64,000 bases of DNA, taken from positions 62,001 through 126,000 of the forward strand of contig DIUY01000001.1 of the NCBI GenBank assembly GCA_002422395.1, written 5' to 3'. The position numbers and the translations under genes are program-made. Of this stretch, positions 33,897 through 40,602 are shown one piece after another. Origin of the DNA: Methylococcaceae bacterium UBA6146. GTDB taxonomy: Bacteria > Pseudomonadota > Gammaproteobacteria > Methylococcales > Methylomonadaceae. Each line of letters begins with the position of its first letter. Within the stretch, counting starts at the first letter, position 1. A model generated the notes under the pieces. That model worked only from the letters and a program-made list of their open reading frames with translations. It had not been told where the DNA came from and searched no databases.

Positions 33897-33926
33897 TTTT
33901 GTAAGGAATTGAATCCTGCTCCGACT
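33897..33926 (+). promoter_or_regulatory. Predicted ECF-sigma promoter of the RiPP operon
   Basis: TTTTGTAAGG (33897-33906), 15 nt, then CGACT (33922-33926), about 60 bp before the precursor ATG at 33987. It shares both elements with the promoters at 30657-30688 and 33830-33860. Confidence 0.6.
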
Positions 33927-33986
33927 GATAGGGCAGGAAGGCACTGTTGCCTGTCCTGACCTTATTAACCTATTGGAGAGAACATC

Positions 33987-34301
33987 ATGAACAAAAGAAC
34001 TTTATCTTTGACTTTAAGCAGCGCGTTGGCTTCCACCTTACTGAGTGCGGCCCCCGTCATTCAAGCGGGTGAAAACCCCTTCGCCATGTCCAGCATCAAT
34101 CCTATTCACATGGCGGCCGCCGACGACAAAAGCACCGAGGGCGGTTGCAGCGGCAAAGCCCGTGAAGGCAAGTGCGGCGAAGGCAAATGCGGCGCCAACA
34201 AAACGAAAGGTGCGGAAGGTGGTTGCAGTGCCAAAATGCCGGAAGCAGGCTGTAGCGGTAAGATGCCGGAAGGTGGTTGCAGCGGTTCGGTAACGAAATA
34301 A
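33987..34301 (+). CDS. Cys-rich RiPP precursor (bufferin/oxazolin BufA/HvfA-like)
   Basis: A 104-aa exported peptide. Residues 1-27 are a Sec-type signal (NKRTLSLTLSSALASTLL, ending PVIQA). The rest is Gly/Lys/Glu-rich with exactly six Cys, at 54, 63, 68, 80, 89 and 98. Two are in tandem EGKCG motifs (residues 60-69), the motif modified in HvfA-type oxazolins. Four are in EGGCS or EAGCS motifs, three of them in a ~9-residue C-terminal repeat with (S/A)xKMPE. TTGGAGAG precedes the ATG. The DUF692/MNIO enzyme, DUF2063 partner and DoxX genes follow. By family knowledge such peptides bind copper after Cys modification; metal and modification here are inferred. Pseudo-ORFs on the opposite strand are shadows. 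Confidence 0.85.
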   Translation: MNKRTLSLTLSSALASTLLSAAPVIQAGENPFAMSSINPIHMAAADDKSTEGGCSGKAREGKCGEGKCGANKTKGAEGGCSAKMPEAGCSGKMPEGGCSGSVTK

Positions 34302-34317
34302 ACAGGAGTGTCCCGCT

Positions 34318-35190
34318 ATGACGTTGCCGAATGCTTTTGGCATAGCCGGTGCGGGTCTTGGTTTGCGCCGGGCGTTGTTGCCCGCGCTGCAATCCGGGAT
34401 ACCGGAGTGCATCAATTTTTTTGAAGTGTCGCCGGAAAACTGGATTGGCGTCGGTGGTCATCTGGGCAAGCAATTCCGGCGCTTATCCGAACGGCACCGT
34501 TTCGTGGCGCACGGTTTGGCCTTGTCGTTGGGCGGCCCCGCGCCGCTCGATACCGGGTTTTTAGGCGAACTGAAACAATTTCTCGATCATCATGATTTTG
34601 CCCTGTACACCGAGCACTTGAGTTTTTGCAGCGACGAGGGGCATTTTTATGACTTATATCCGATACCGTTTACCGAGCAGGCGGTCAAGCATGTCGCCGG
34701 CCGGATTCGCCAGACTCAGGATATTTTGGAGCGGCGCATTGCCCTGGAAAATGCGTCTTACTATGTGCAGCCACCGCAGGCGGAAATGGACGAACTAAGC
34801 TTTATCAATGCCGTACTGGCCGAGGCCGACTGTTACCTGCATCTGGATGTCAACAACATCTATGTCAATAGCGTCAACCACGGCTACGACCCGGTGGCGT
34901 TTTTACGCGGCTTGCCCGGCGAGCGCATCGTTTATGGGCATGTGGCCGGTCATGACCTGGAACCTTCGGGCTTGATCATCGACACCCACGGTCAGAACAC
35001 CATCGAGCCGGTTTGGGAGTTGCTGGCCGAGGCCTATCGAAGTTTTGGTCTGTTTCCCACCTTAGTGGAACGCGACAGCAATATTCCGCCATTGGCAGAC
35101 TTACTGGTCGAAGTGGAACGGATTCGTGCCTTGCAAAAGAGTCATCGGCTTTGCCACAGTACACACGGGATCAGCGAGGTGGCGGCATGA
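34318..35190 (+). CDS. MNIO (DUF692) multinuclear iron oxidase, RiPP-modifying
   Basis: A 290-aa TIM-barrel DUF692 protein, the multinuclear non-heme iron oxidase family to which BufB, HvfB, MbnB and TglH belong. Probable metal ligands are seen in CINFFEVSPENW, VAHGLALSLGG, TEHLSFCS, ALENASYY, HLDVNNIYVNSVNHGYDP, VAGHDLEPSGLIIDTHG and LVERDSNIPPL. It should oxidatively modify Cys residues of the precursor encoded 16 bp upstream, with iron and O2. Its end overlaps the next gene start by 4 bp (ATGA), so enzyme and partner are translationally coupled. Confidence 0.9.
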   Translation: MTLPNAFGIAGAGLGLRRALLPALQSGIPECINFFEVSPENWIGVGGHLGKQFRRLSERHRFVAHGLALSLGGPAPLDTGFLGELKQFLDHHDFALYTEHLSFCSDEGHFYDLYPIPFTEQAVKHVAGRIRQTQDILERRIALENASYYVQPPQAEMDELSFINAVLAEADCYLHLDVNNIYVNSVNHGYDPVAFLRGLPGERIVYGHVAGHDLEPSGLIIDTHGQNTIEPVWELLAEAYRSFGLFPTLVERDSNIPPLADLLVEVERIRALQKSHRLCHSTHGISEVAA

Positions 35191-35948
35191 GCCAATTACC
35201 CGCATTTCAACAACAGCAAAGGCAGTTTTTGAATTACTTGCGCCAACCGCAAGCAGCTCGATTACCTACGGGTTTTGTCCCTGAGCGACTGGCGGTGTAT
35301 GTCGATCTACTCTACAACAAATTCGACGAAAGCCTGACGGCCTGCTTTCCGGTCATGCACAGCCTGTTTTCAAAAGAAGACTGGCGGGTGTTGCTGCTGG
35401 ATTTCATCGCAAAACATCGCTGCCTGACGCCGTATTACCGGCAGATTCCCGACGAATTTTTGCAGTATCTGCAACAGGAACGTGAGCATCCCGATGATTG
35501 GCCGTTTCTGGCCGAACTGGCGCATTTCGAATGGATCGAATTGCAGTTGTCAATTGCCGAGGCTGAACCTGCGATGATAAAGCCGTTGTCCGATACCGAA
35601 TTACTAAGCAATGTCCCTGTATTTGCACCGGTCATACAGTTGCTGCACTACTACTGGCCGGTGCAGGACATCGGGCCTAATTTTTTGCCTAGTGAACCAC
35701 TCGAAACGGCCAGCCATATTCTGGGATTTCGCGATAGCGACGATCAGGTGCAGTTCATAGCGCTGAACCCGGCCACGGCGAAGCTGATCCTGCTGTTAAA
35801 TAACAGCTTGACCGGGCAACAGGCCTTGGAAGCAATGAGAAGCGACGACCTTTCGGATGCACAATTTTTTGAATTAACCCAATTCGGTCAGCACATTCTG
35901 GCCGATCTGCATAGCCAGGGCGCGATTATCGACATTCGCCCAGTTTGA
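35187..35948 (+). CDS. DUF2063 MNIO-partner protein (BufC/HvfC-like)
   Basis: A 253-aa protein of the DUF2063 family, which accompanies DUF692 enzymes and is thought to bind the precursor leader. The helical N-terminal domain contains FLNYLRQPQAARLPTGFVPE, RLAVYVDLLYNKFDESLTAC, FPVMHSLF and FLAELAHFEWIEL. The C-terminal part (residues ~165-253) resembles a winged-helix/RRE-like domain ending QHILADLHSQGAIIDIRP. Start ATG overlaps the MNIO stop, so the longer reading in this frame is not used. Confidence 0.87.
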   Translation: MSQLPAFQQQQRQFLNYLRQPQAARLPTGFVPERLAVYVDLLYNKFDESLTACFPVMHSLFSKEDWRVLLLDFIAKHRCLTPYYRQIPDEFLQYLQQEREHPDDWPFLAELAHFEWIELQLSIAEAEPAMIKPLSDTELLSNVPVFAPVIQLLHYYWPVQDIGPNFLPSEPLETASHILGFRDSDDQVQFIALNPATAKLILLLNNSLTGQQALEAMRSDDLSDAQFFELTQFGQHILADLHSQGAIIDIRPV

Positions 35949-35965
35949 ACTTTGGAGCCTCACTC

Positions 35966-36532
35966 ATGAACGACCTCGCTAAATCCGCCCAAAACACTTG
36001 CACCGCCTGCCTGATTCCAGCCAGCATCGAGCAAATATGCTCCTCGCCCGGCCGGCTTTCTCGCTGGTTCGATCATAACCTGCATGGCTTGGCACCGATT
36101 TTTCCGCGCCTGTTGTTGGCTTACGAGTTCGGCGAAGCCGGCCTGGAAAAACTCCATGGCGATAACTGGTTTGCCGATTTGAGCTTCCCGTTTCCGTTCA
36201 GCTTATTGCCCACGGATTTTAGTTGGTACTTGGCCACCGGCTTGGAACTCATCGCCCCTATTGCGTTGATATTGGGATTTATGACCCGCTTTTTCAGCGC
36301 GGCATTGATGGTGTTGACCGTGGTAGCCATCGCCGCCGTGCATTGGCCAGCCGAGTGGCACACATTGGCCGAATTATGGAAAGGCTATGCCATTACCGAT
36401 CAAGGTTATGGCAATTACAAATTGCCCTTGGTTTATTTGTTCATGCTCGGTTCGCTGCTGTTCGGCGGTGCGGGGCAACTAAGCGTTGACGCCTGGTTGA
36501 ATCGACGCGCAACCATAATCTACGTGGATTAA
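35966..36532 (+). CDS. DoxX-family membrane protein (HvfD-like)
   Basis: A 188-aa DoxX-family integral membrane protein with about four hydrophobic segments, including LATGLELIAPIALILGF, AALMVLTVVAIAAVHW and LPLVYLFMLGSLLFGG. The family segment DQGYGNYKLPLVYLFML is typical of the DoxX protein ending bufferin/oxazolin operons. It is thought to give redox or quinone support, though its exact role is unsettled. An N-terminal cytoplasmic extension contains CTAC. Start ATG 35966 has TGGAG 8 nt upstream and lies 17 bp after the DUF2063 gene. Confidence 0.85.
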   Translation: MNDLAKSAQNTCTACLIPASIEQICSSPGRLSRWFDHNLHGLAPIFPRLLLAYEFGEAGLEKLHGDNWFADLSFPFPFSLLPTDFSWYLATGLELIAPIALILGFMTRFFSAALMVLTVVAIAAVHWPAEWHTLAELWKGYAITDQGYGNYKLPLVYLFMLGSLLFGGAGQLSVDAWLNRRATIIYVD

Positions 36533-36569
36533 TCACAAAAACCCTATTGCCGATATTGCCGCATCATGC

Positions 36570-36597
36570 GGTTGCGGCGGATTTCTCCGCCGCAACC
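36570..36597. terminator. Perfect 12-bp hairpin between convergent doxX and tautomerase genes
   Basis: GGTTGCGGCGGA-TTTC-TCCGCCGCAACC, a perfect 12-bp stem with a tetraloop, lies between the two stops. It is very stable and symmetric, so it can act on both transcripts; no T-tract is present on either side. Confidence 0.6.
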
Positions 36598-36609
36598 AAC
36601 ACTTTGAGT

Positions 36610-36831
36610 TTACGGATTACCTCGACTCATTGACCTTAGGGCGTCGGTGGTCACGGGTTGTCCGCCAACGCCCCATTCGCCTGACGCGACATCTTCGATC
36701 AATACCCAAGTAACCGGACGCAGGCCTTCGCCTTCCACCGAGACGATAGCATCGGTGACTTTGCTGATGATGGCCTGTTTTTGTTCTAGCGACAAATAGC
36801 CGCTAATGCCTTTGATCTGTACAAGTGGCAT
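36610..36831 (-). CDS. 4-oxalocrotonate tautomerase-family protein
   Basis: A 73-aa tautomerase-superfamily protein. After removal of Met the catalytic Pro1 is exposed (PLVQIKGISGYLSLEQKQAI); TWVLIEDVASGEWGVGGQPV matches the family's second half. Such hexamers isomerise enol-keto acids or dehalogenate small acids; the substrate here is unknown. It is the last gene of a leftward set with the isochorismatase-like and AhpD-like genes. AGGAG precedes the ATG. Confidence 0.87.
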   Translation of the reverse strand: MPLVQIKGISGYLSLEQKQAIISKVTDAIVSVEGEGLRPVTWVLIEDVASGEWGVGGQPVTTDALRSMSRGNP

Positions 36832-36914
36832 AGTGTTACTCCTGATTTAATGATTGAATATAAAAAACTACGATGCGCCAACTCGAAAGAACTGACGCAT
36901 CCCCTGGTATCCGC

Positions 36915-37517
36915 TTATGCTGCCGCTCGATCCAGGAATACGTTATGGGTCATAGGCTCGCTGAACATTGGCCAGTTGTGTTCGATTGAAGCGTTGTACT
37001 GCTCTAAGCCGATAGTGGCACTGGCATCGGTAATCCCGAACACGCGATAGCCTTTGTCGTAAGCGGCGCGCATCGTGGATTCGATACAAATATTGGTTAG
37101 TTGTCCCGCCAGGGTAATGGAGGTAACGCCGTGTGATCGCAAAACGAAATCCAGATGCGTGCCAGCGAAGGCATCGATGCCTGATTTACCCTCAACGACA
37201 ATATCGTCGGCTTGAATGTCGATACCTTCGGCAATGGCACTGCCCCAGGTATCTTTGATTAACGCTCCGGCATTTTTTACCGTTTGCAGAATGCCGTATG
37301 GCGCATCGCCCATTTCCCGGTAATCGGCCGAGAAGCCGATAGGCACATGCACGATCAGCATACCGCTAGCCCGTGCCGCCCGAATCAACTCGTTTTGGTT
37401 GGCTTTGATATCGTAGGCTGCCAATACCGGCTTCAATAACGGGTATAGTTTGCCGCCTTCAGTTAGAAAGTCGTTTTGCAGTTCCAATAAAACCACTGCG
37501 GTTTGTTTTGCTTTCAT
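36915..37517 (-). CDS. Isochorismatase-family cysteine hydrolase
   Basis: A 200-aa cysteine hydrolase. The catalytic Asp is in LLELQNDFLTEGGKLYPLL, the Lys probably in VVEGKSGIDAF and the catalytic Cys in GQLTNICIESTMRAAYDKGY. The family hydrolyses amides (nicotinamide, N-carbamoyl compounds) or isochorismate; no siderophore genes are near, so an amidase-like role is more likely. It lies 28 bp after the AhpD-like gene, with an AraC regulator facing the set. Confidence 0.84.
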   Translation of the reverse strand: MKAKQTAVVLLELQNDFLTEGGKLYPLLKPVLAAYDIKANQNELIRAARASGMLIVHVPIGFSADYREMGDAPYGILQTVKNAGALIKDTWGSAIAEGIDIQADDIVVEGKSGIDAFAGTHLDFVLRSHGVTSITLAGQLTNICIESTMRAAYDKGYRVFGITDASATIGLEQYNASIEHNWPMFSEPMTHNVFLDRAAA

Positions 37518-37545
37518 GGTGTTTACCTATTGATGAGTCAAACGA

Positions 37546-38127
37546 TCAAGCACACTGCCGACTGCTGCATTGCGCGGGCTCTTCCCAAGCTTCGGCCTGG
37601 AATGCTGTGTCCAACTGAATATTGATAATATGGTTGGTGTAGTTGCTGAGGGTTTTGAATGCCACGCCCAAGACCACTTCCAAAACCTGTGCCCGGCTAT
37701 AGCCTGCCGTGATAAATTTGTCCAAGGTTTGACCACAAACTACGCCGCGGTTTTTCACCACTGCACGGGCAAATCCGGCCAATGCATCCAATTTGCTGTC
37801 AGGCAGCGGTTTACCGTTGCGTAAGGCTTCGACGATCGCCGGATCGGCTTTGATCATGTGTTTGGCGATCATCGAATGCGCGGCGACACAATAAGTGCAA
37901 TGATTTTCGGCGCTAATGGCCAGCAAAATGACTTGCTGTTCGGTCGGGCTAAACGACGTTTGATCGAACAAGGCTGTCAATTCGATGTAGGCTTTCAGAG
38001 CCGCAGGAGCCGCAGCCAAGCCGCCGTGCAGATTGGGCACAAAGCCGTATTTTTTTAACGACCCTTCCAATAAAGGTTTTGCTGTGGCATTGGCGGTCAG
38101 GATAGAATGAATTTGAAATTGGGACAT
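37546..38127 (-). CDS. AhpD-like carboxymuconolactone decarboxylase-family protein (second copy)
   Basis: A 193-aa CMD/AhpD-family protein. The redox centre is CTYC in ISAENHCTYCVAAHSMIAKH. It is a diverged relative of the protein at 27351-27896. I start at ATG 38127, preceded by AAGGAG at 7 nt. First gene of the leftward operon, divergent from the AraC gene. The tail (EEPAQCSSRQCA) carries two extra Cys. Confidence 0.84.
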   Translation of the reverse strand: MSQFQIHSILTANATAKPLLEGSLKKYGFVPNLHGGLAAAPAALKAYIELTALFDQTSFSPTEQQVILLAISAENHCTYCVAAHSMIAKHMIKADPAIVEALRNGKPLPDSKLDALAGFARAVVKNRGVVCGQTLDKFITAGYSRAQVLEVVLGVAFKTLSNYTNHIINIQLDTAFQAEAWEEPAQCSSRQCA

Positions 38128-38170
38128 GATGACTCTCCTTGGGTATTTAAAATATGAGGTAATGCCGATG

Positions 38171-38183
38171 CGAAATCGTTTCG
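38171..38183. promoter_or_regulatory. Small palindrome between the AhpD-like and AraC genes
   Basis: CGAAA-TCG-TTTCG lies in the 138-bp divergent intergenic region, about 45 bp from the AhpD-like start. A possible operator; support is positional only. Confidence 0.3.
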
Positions 38184-38265
38184 ACGGGAATAGCTTAAGA
38201 AAAATGTCCTGTTCATCCCATGCGCGTGCTTCCGGCATCCTTGTCCGATTTTCCGGGAGTGAGCG

Positions 38266-39141
38266 ATGGACGCGTTAACCCCGTTGATCAATGGCTTAAA
38301 TCTACATGCTAAACTGGTCTATTCGGGTGGCGTATGCGGGCGCTGGCTGATGGATCATAATTCGGAAACCGCGGTATGGTTTCATTTAGTCAGCAAGGGG
38401 CAAGGCTATGTCCATTCGCCAAGCTGGGCTGCACCCTTGGCCCTGGATGTGGGCGATCTGATTCTGTTTTTACCGCACGCTGCCCGGCATTATTTGTCAT
38501 ATAGCTCCGAGAATTTGCCAAATGACGCCAACGACACACAGATGACGCCATGGCTGGAGGGCGAGGCCGGTTTCGTTTGCGGCGAAATTCAACTAGCTAC
38601 CCCAAAATCCCTGTTGTGGCAGGCGCTGCCGGCCGAAATCGTCATCCGACAAAACCAGGCAGGGACTATCCTAACGCGTTTAATTGAACTGGTGATTGGC
38701 GAAGCGTCAAAACCGCGTTTCGGCAGCGAGTCGGTCATCGAGCGTTTGTGCGATAGCTTGTTTGTTTTGGTCATCCGCTACTGCATCGAGGAAAATCTGG
38801 TGCGAGAAGGTGTGTTTGCGGCGATGCAGGATAAGCGCCTGGCCAAAGCCCTGACATTGATTCATGAGCAGCCTTGGCAAGCCTGGACGCTCAACACATT
38901 ATGCGCCCAGGCAGGTGTTTCCAAGTCAGTGTTATCGGAGAAATTTTCCGCATTGATCGGCCATTCTCCCATCGAATATCTGACGTTGTGGCGCTTGCAA
39001 ATCGCTGCGCACTGGTTGCTGGAGCCGGACATGACCGTGGAGCGCGTAGCGGAAAGGAGCGGTTACGAGTCGATACCGGCTTTCAGCAAAGCTTTTAAAC
39101 GCCATATTGGGGTCGCGCCTGGCTCATTTAGACGAGTTTAG
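38266..39141 (+). CDS. AraC-family transcriptional regulator with cupin-type sensor
   Basis: A 291-aa AraC regulator. Residues ~10-190 form a cupin-6-type ligand domain (VWFHLVSKGQGYVHS, LDVGDLILFLPHAARHYL), and the last ~100 residues are the double helix-turn-helix (LNTLCAQAGVSKSVLSEKFS, VERVAERSGYESIPAFSKAF). It is divergent from the AhpD-like/isochorismatase/tautomerase operon and is its likely regulator. The start follows GGGAG. Confidence 0.88.
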   Translation: MDALTPLINGLNLHAKLVYSGGVCGRWLMDHNSETAVWFHLVSKGQGYVHSPSWAAPLALDVGDLILFLPHAARHYLSYSSENLPNDANDTQMTPWLEGEAGFVCGEIQLATPKSLLWQALPAEIVIRQNQAGTILTRLIELVIGEASKPRFGSESVIERLCDSLFVLVIRYCIEENLVREGVFAAMQDKRLAKALTLIHEQPWQAWTLNTLCAQAGVSKSVLSEKFSALIGHSPIEYLTLWRLQIAAHWLLEPDMTVERVAERSGYESIPAFSKAFKRHIGVAPGSFRRV

Positions 39142-39545
39142 AAGCTTACCTACAAAGAGATTGCTGATTCTTGACAGTCCGAACTTAAATCATAAGTAGC
39201 CATTCAACAGATTGATCCTTCGATATTCTGGATGTCTGGTTGTGGCCGAAATTTCCAGTCCAAAGTCCAACGAAATTCGAATTTTTGAGTGTCCGCTTCC
39301 TATAAAATCATCAAAGAAATTCTCCAAAAATAAAAGATTGCTACTTTAGCGAATAATAAAACTTCATTTATATAAATTGGATAGAATCAATTAAAGCGAG
39401 AAATTATCAAAGATAAAATCACTTAATTTGAGAAGACTAAAAACTAAGTGTAATTAATGTGAGAAAAAGTGAACTTATAAAATCAAATAATCCGAGCTTA
39501 AAATGCCGGATAAGTGCAAGAAAAACCGATTATGAAATCAAGAAA
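39142..39545. other. AT-rich stretch without recognisable genes
   Basis: About 400 bp after the AraC gene, visibly richer in A and T than the cargo. No gene, RNA or repeat seen. Probably decayed element DNA next to the right integrase fragment. Confidence 0.5.
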
Positions 39546-39674
39546 CTACAGATAAGCAAGCCGCCAGAATTTGCCGCCTTGCGGTGTAACCAACAAAAAC
39601 AGGCCGCCGCCGTCAAACAGCTTTTGTGGTTTGTCAGTTAGTTTAATTTTGCGGATTTGAATATCAGCCAGCAT
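39546..39674 (-). pseudogene. Integrase N-terminal fragment (right arm)
   Basis: A 42-codon reading, MLADIQIRKIKLTDKPQKLF then DGGGLFLLVTPQGGKFWRLAYL, ended by TAG. It is the same arm-binding N-terminus as in the pseudogene at 24818, but opposite in orientation and next to tRNA-Leu(CAA). Nothing of the catalytic domain remains. Substitutions such as LADIQ versus LTDIK show the two copies have diverged. Confidence 0.85.
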
Positions 39675-39702
39675 GGCGCACTCCTAAAGGGTTAGGGCGG
39701 TT

Positions 39703-39766
39703 TTGTTGGTATCGGTTGAGCCTTAAGGGTCGATACCAACAACTATACCAACAATGTTGTTGGTAT
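39703..39766. repeat. Four ATACCAACAA iterons (right arm)
   Basis: Copies start at 39703 (-), 39733 (+), 39745 (+) and 39757 (-), mirroring the order and spacing in the left arm. The pair at 39745/39757 forms the same perfect palindrome. The iterons are conserved between arms although the integrase is lost. Confidence 0.75.
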
Positions 39767-39799
39767 TTGATGATACTTAATGGCACTGTCTGAGGCAAT

Positions 39800-39832
39800 A
39801 AAAAACCCGCTAAGCCTTGCGGCTTGCGGGTT
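39800..39832 (-). terminator. Terminator after tRNA-Leu(CAA)
   Basis: On the minus strand AACCCGC-AAGCC-GCAA-GGCTT-A-GCGGGTT is followed by T6. The 12-bp stem has one bulge. It lies 35 bp after the tRNA CCA end. This is the intact form of the hairpin that is shortened in the left arm. Confidence 0.75.
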
Positions 39833-39866
39833 CTGATACTGCATGATACGGCTTGATTCTTTGATT

Positions 39867-39953
39867 TGGTACCGAGGGCCGGAATCGAACCGGCACGGAG
39901 TCACCCCCACCGGATTTTGAATCCGGCGCGTCTACCAGTTCCGCCACCCCGGC
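39867..39953 (-). tRNA. tRNA-Leu (anticodon CAA)
   Basis: A complete class II tRNA on the minus strand, with encoded CCA. The acceptor GCCGGGG pairs with CCTCGGT (two G-U). The anticodon stem CCGGA/TCCGG holds loop TTCAAAA, anticodon CAA. The T-arm is CCGGTTCGATTCCGG. Its 3' ~30 bases nearly match those of tRNA-Leu(GAG) at 24548, which would let one integrase use both. Confidence 0.95.
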
Positions 39954-40070
39954 AAAGAAAAAAAATTATATTACGTTTTAAAAAAAAATGAAAGCTTTTT
40001 AAAAACTTTTAGGTATCACGGCCTTCTTATTTTTGTGACTGTTTATTGGCAGCTGCACGTCATCAGCAAA

Positions 40071-40271
40071 TTAGACCGCTTCATATTCTCCTTCATAAAT
40101 TACAAAGCTTGTTTCATCAGTTATGTCGCTGTGAGCAACTGCTATTGATTTTTCACATACATTTTTGACCTCGACTATTTCGCCGACCTTAGTAATCCAT
40201 CTTGGCAGATGATGATCTTCACCATTATCATAAATGCTCGTAATTAATATCACTTTGTCTCCTACGTTCAT
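40071..40271 (-). CDS. Small hypothetical protein
   Basis: A 66-aa protein starting MNVGDKVILITSIYDNGEDH and continuing ITKVGEIVEVKNVCEKSIAV. The pattern of short beta strands (GDKV-LI, GEIVEV, FVIYEGEYEAV) suggests a small SH3-like barrel. I choose ATG 40271 because GGAAG lies 8 nt upstream; ATG 40304 would add 11 residues without a ribosome site. I do not recognise a family and name no function. Confidence 0.5.
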   Translation of the reverse strand: MNVGDKVILITSIYDNGEDHHLPRWITKVGEIVEVKNVCEKSIAVAHSDITDETSFVIYEGEYEAV

Positions 40272-40602
40272 TTCGTAATCTTCCAAGCCTAACAAGTTGC
40301 TCATAGGGACAATCCGCCACGGGCGGATTGTTAGGGTTGTGATAATCAAGCATTTTCGCTCAGCTAAAACTCATTTAGCGGCTTGCCCCATACCAAGGCG
40401 ACAAGCCGCCCAACAGCAGACATGGCTTTTTACCTACCCTTAAATGGACCAACTCAGGCTCGCTAATAAAAGGGCAATGCAATTTACCTATTTTTAGCTA
40501 TTTTTGCACCACCAGCCTGACTACATTAAGTTAATGACGCCCATTAAGGGTGAGTTTTTTGTGCTTGTATCTTATTCTTCTAAGCTGCTACTATCACCCG
40601 CT
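40272..40602. other. Intergenic region with two hairpins
   Basis: About 330 bp before queA. CAATCCGCC-ACG-GGCGGATTG (40310-40330) is a perfect 9-bp hairpin, and GCGGCTTG (40378-40385) pairs with CAAGCCGC (40402-40409). No gene. They could be terminators of unknown transcripts or remnants of mobile palindromes. Confidence 0.5.

Larger units (their letters stand above)
39551..39897 (-). repeat. Right arm of the ~340-bp inverted repeat
   Basis: The reverse complement of this segment aligns almost base for base with 24602-24940: tRNA 3' end, terminator, four iterons (39703 -, 39733 +, 39745 +, 39757 - on the plus strand) and integrase start. Homology ends at the same codon area (GGCGGCTTGCTTATC). 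The arms bracket the 15-kb island. Confidence 0.9.

Noticed and set aside
33987..34415. Long reading frames on the opposite strand of the Cys-rich precursor
   Set aside because: They are shadows of a low-complexity GGC/TGC-rich gene; the plus frame has a ribosome site, signal peptide and the expected downstream enzymes.
39459..39641. Plus-strand 60-codon reading near the right arm
   Set aside because: Its second half is antisense to the integrase fragment and the rest is AT-rich sequence without features.
24633..39866. Island as an intact prophage or conjugative element
   Set aside because: No structural, packaging, replication, relaxase or type IV secretion genes are present, and both integrase copies are fragments.
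40310..40413. Possible integron attC site (GTTAGGG at 40329 and GCCCAAC near 40407, with inverted repeats)
   Set aside because: The two core-like boxes are in the wrong relative order (GTT...AAC, where attC needs AAC...GTT), and no integron integrase is in the window.
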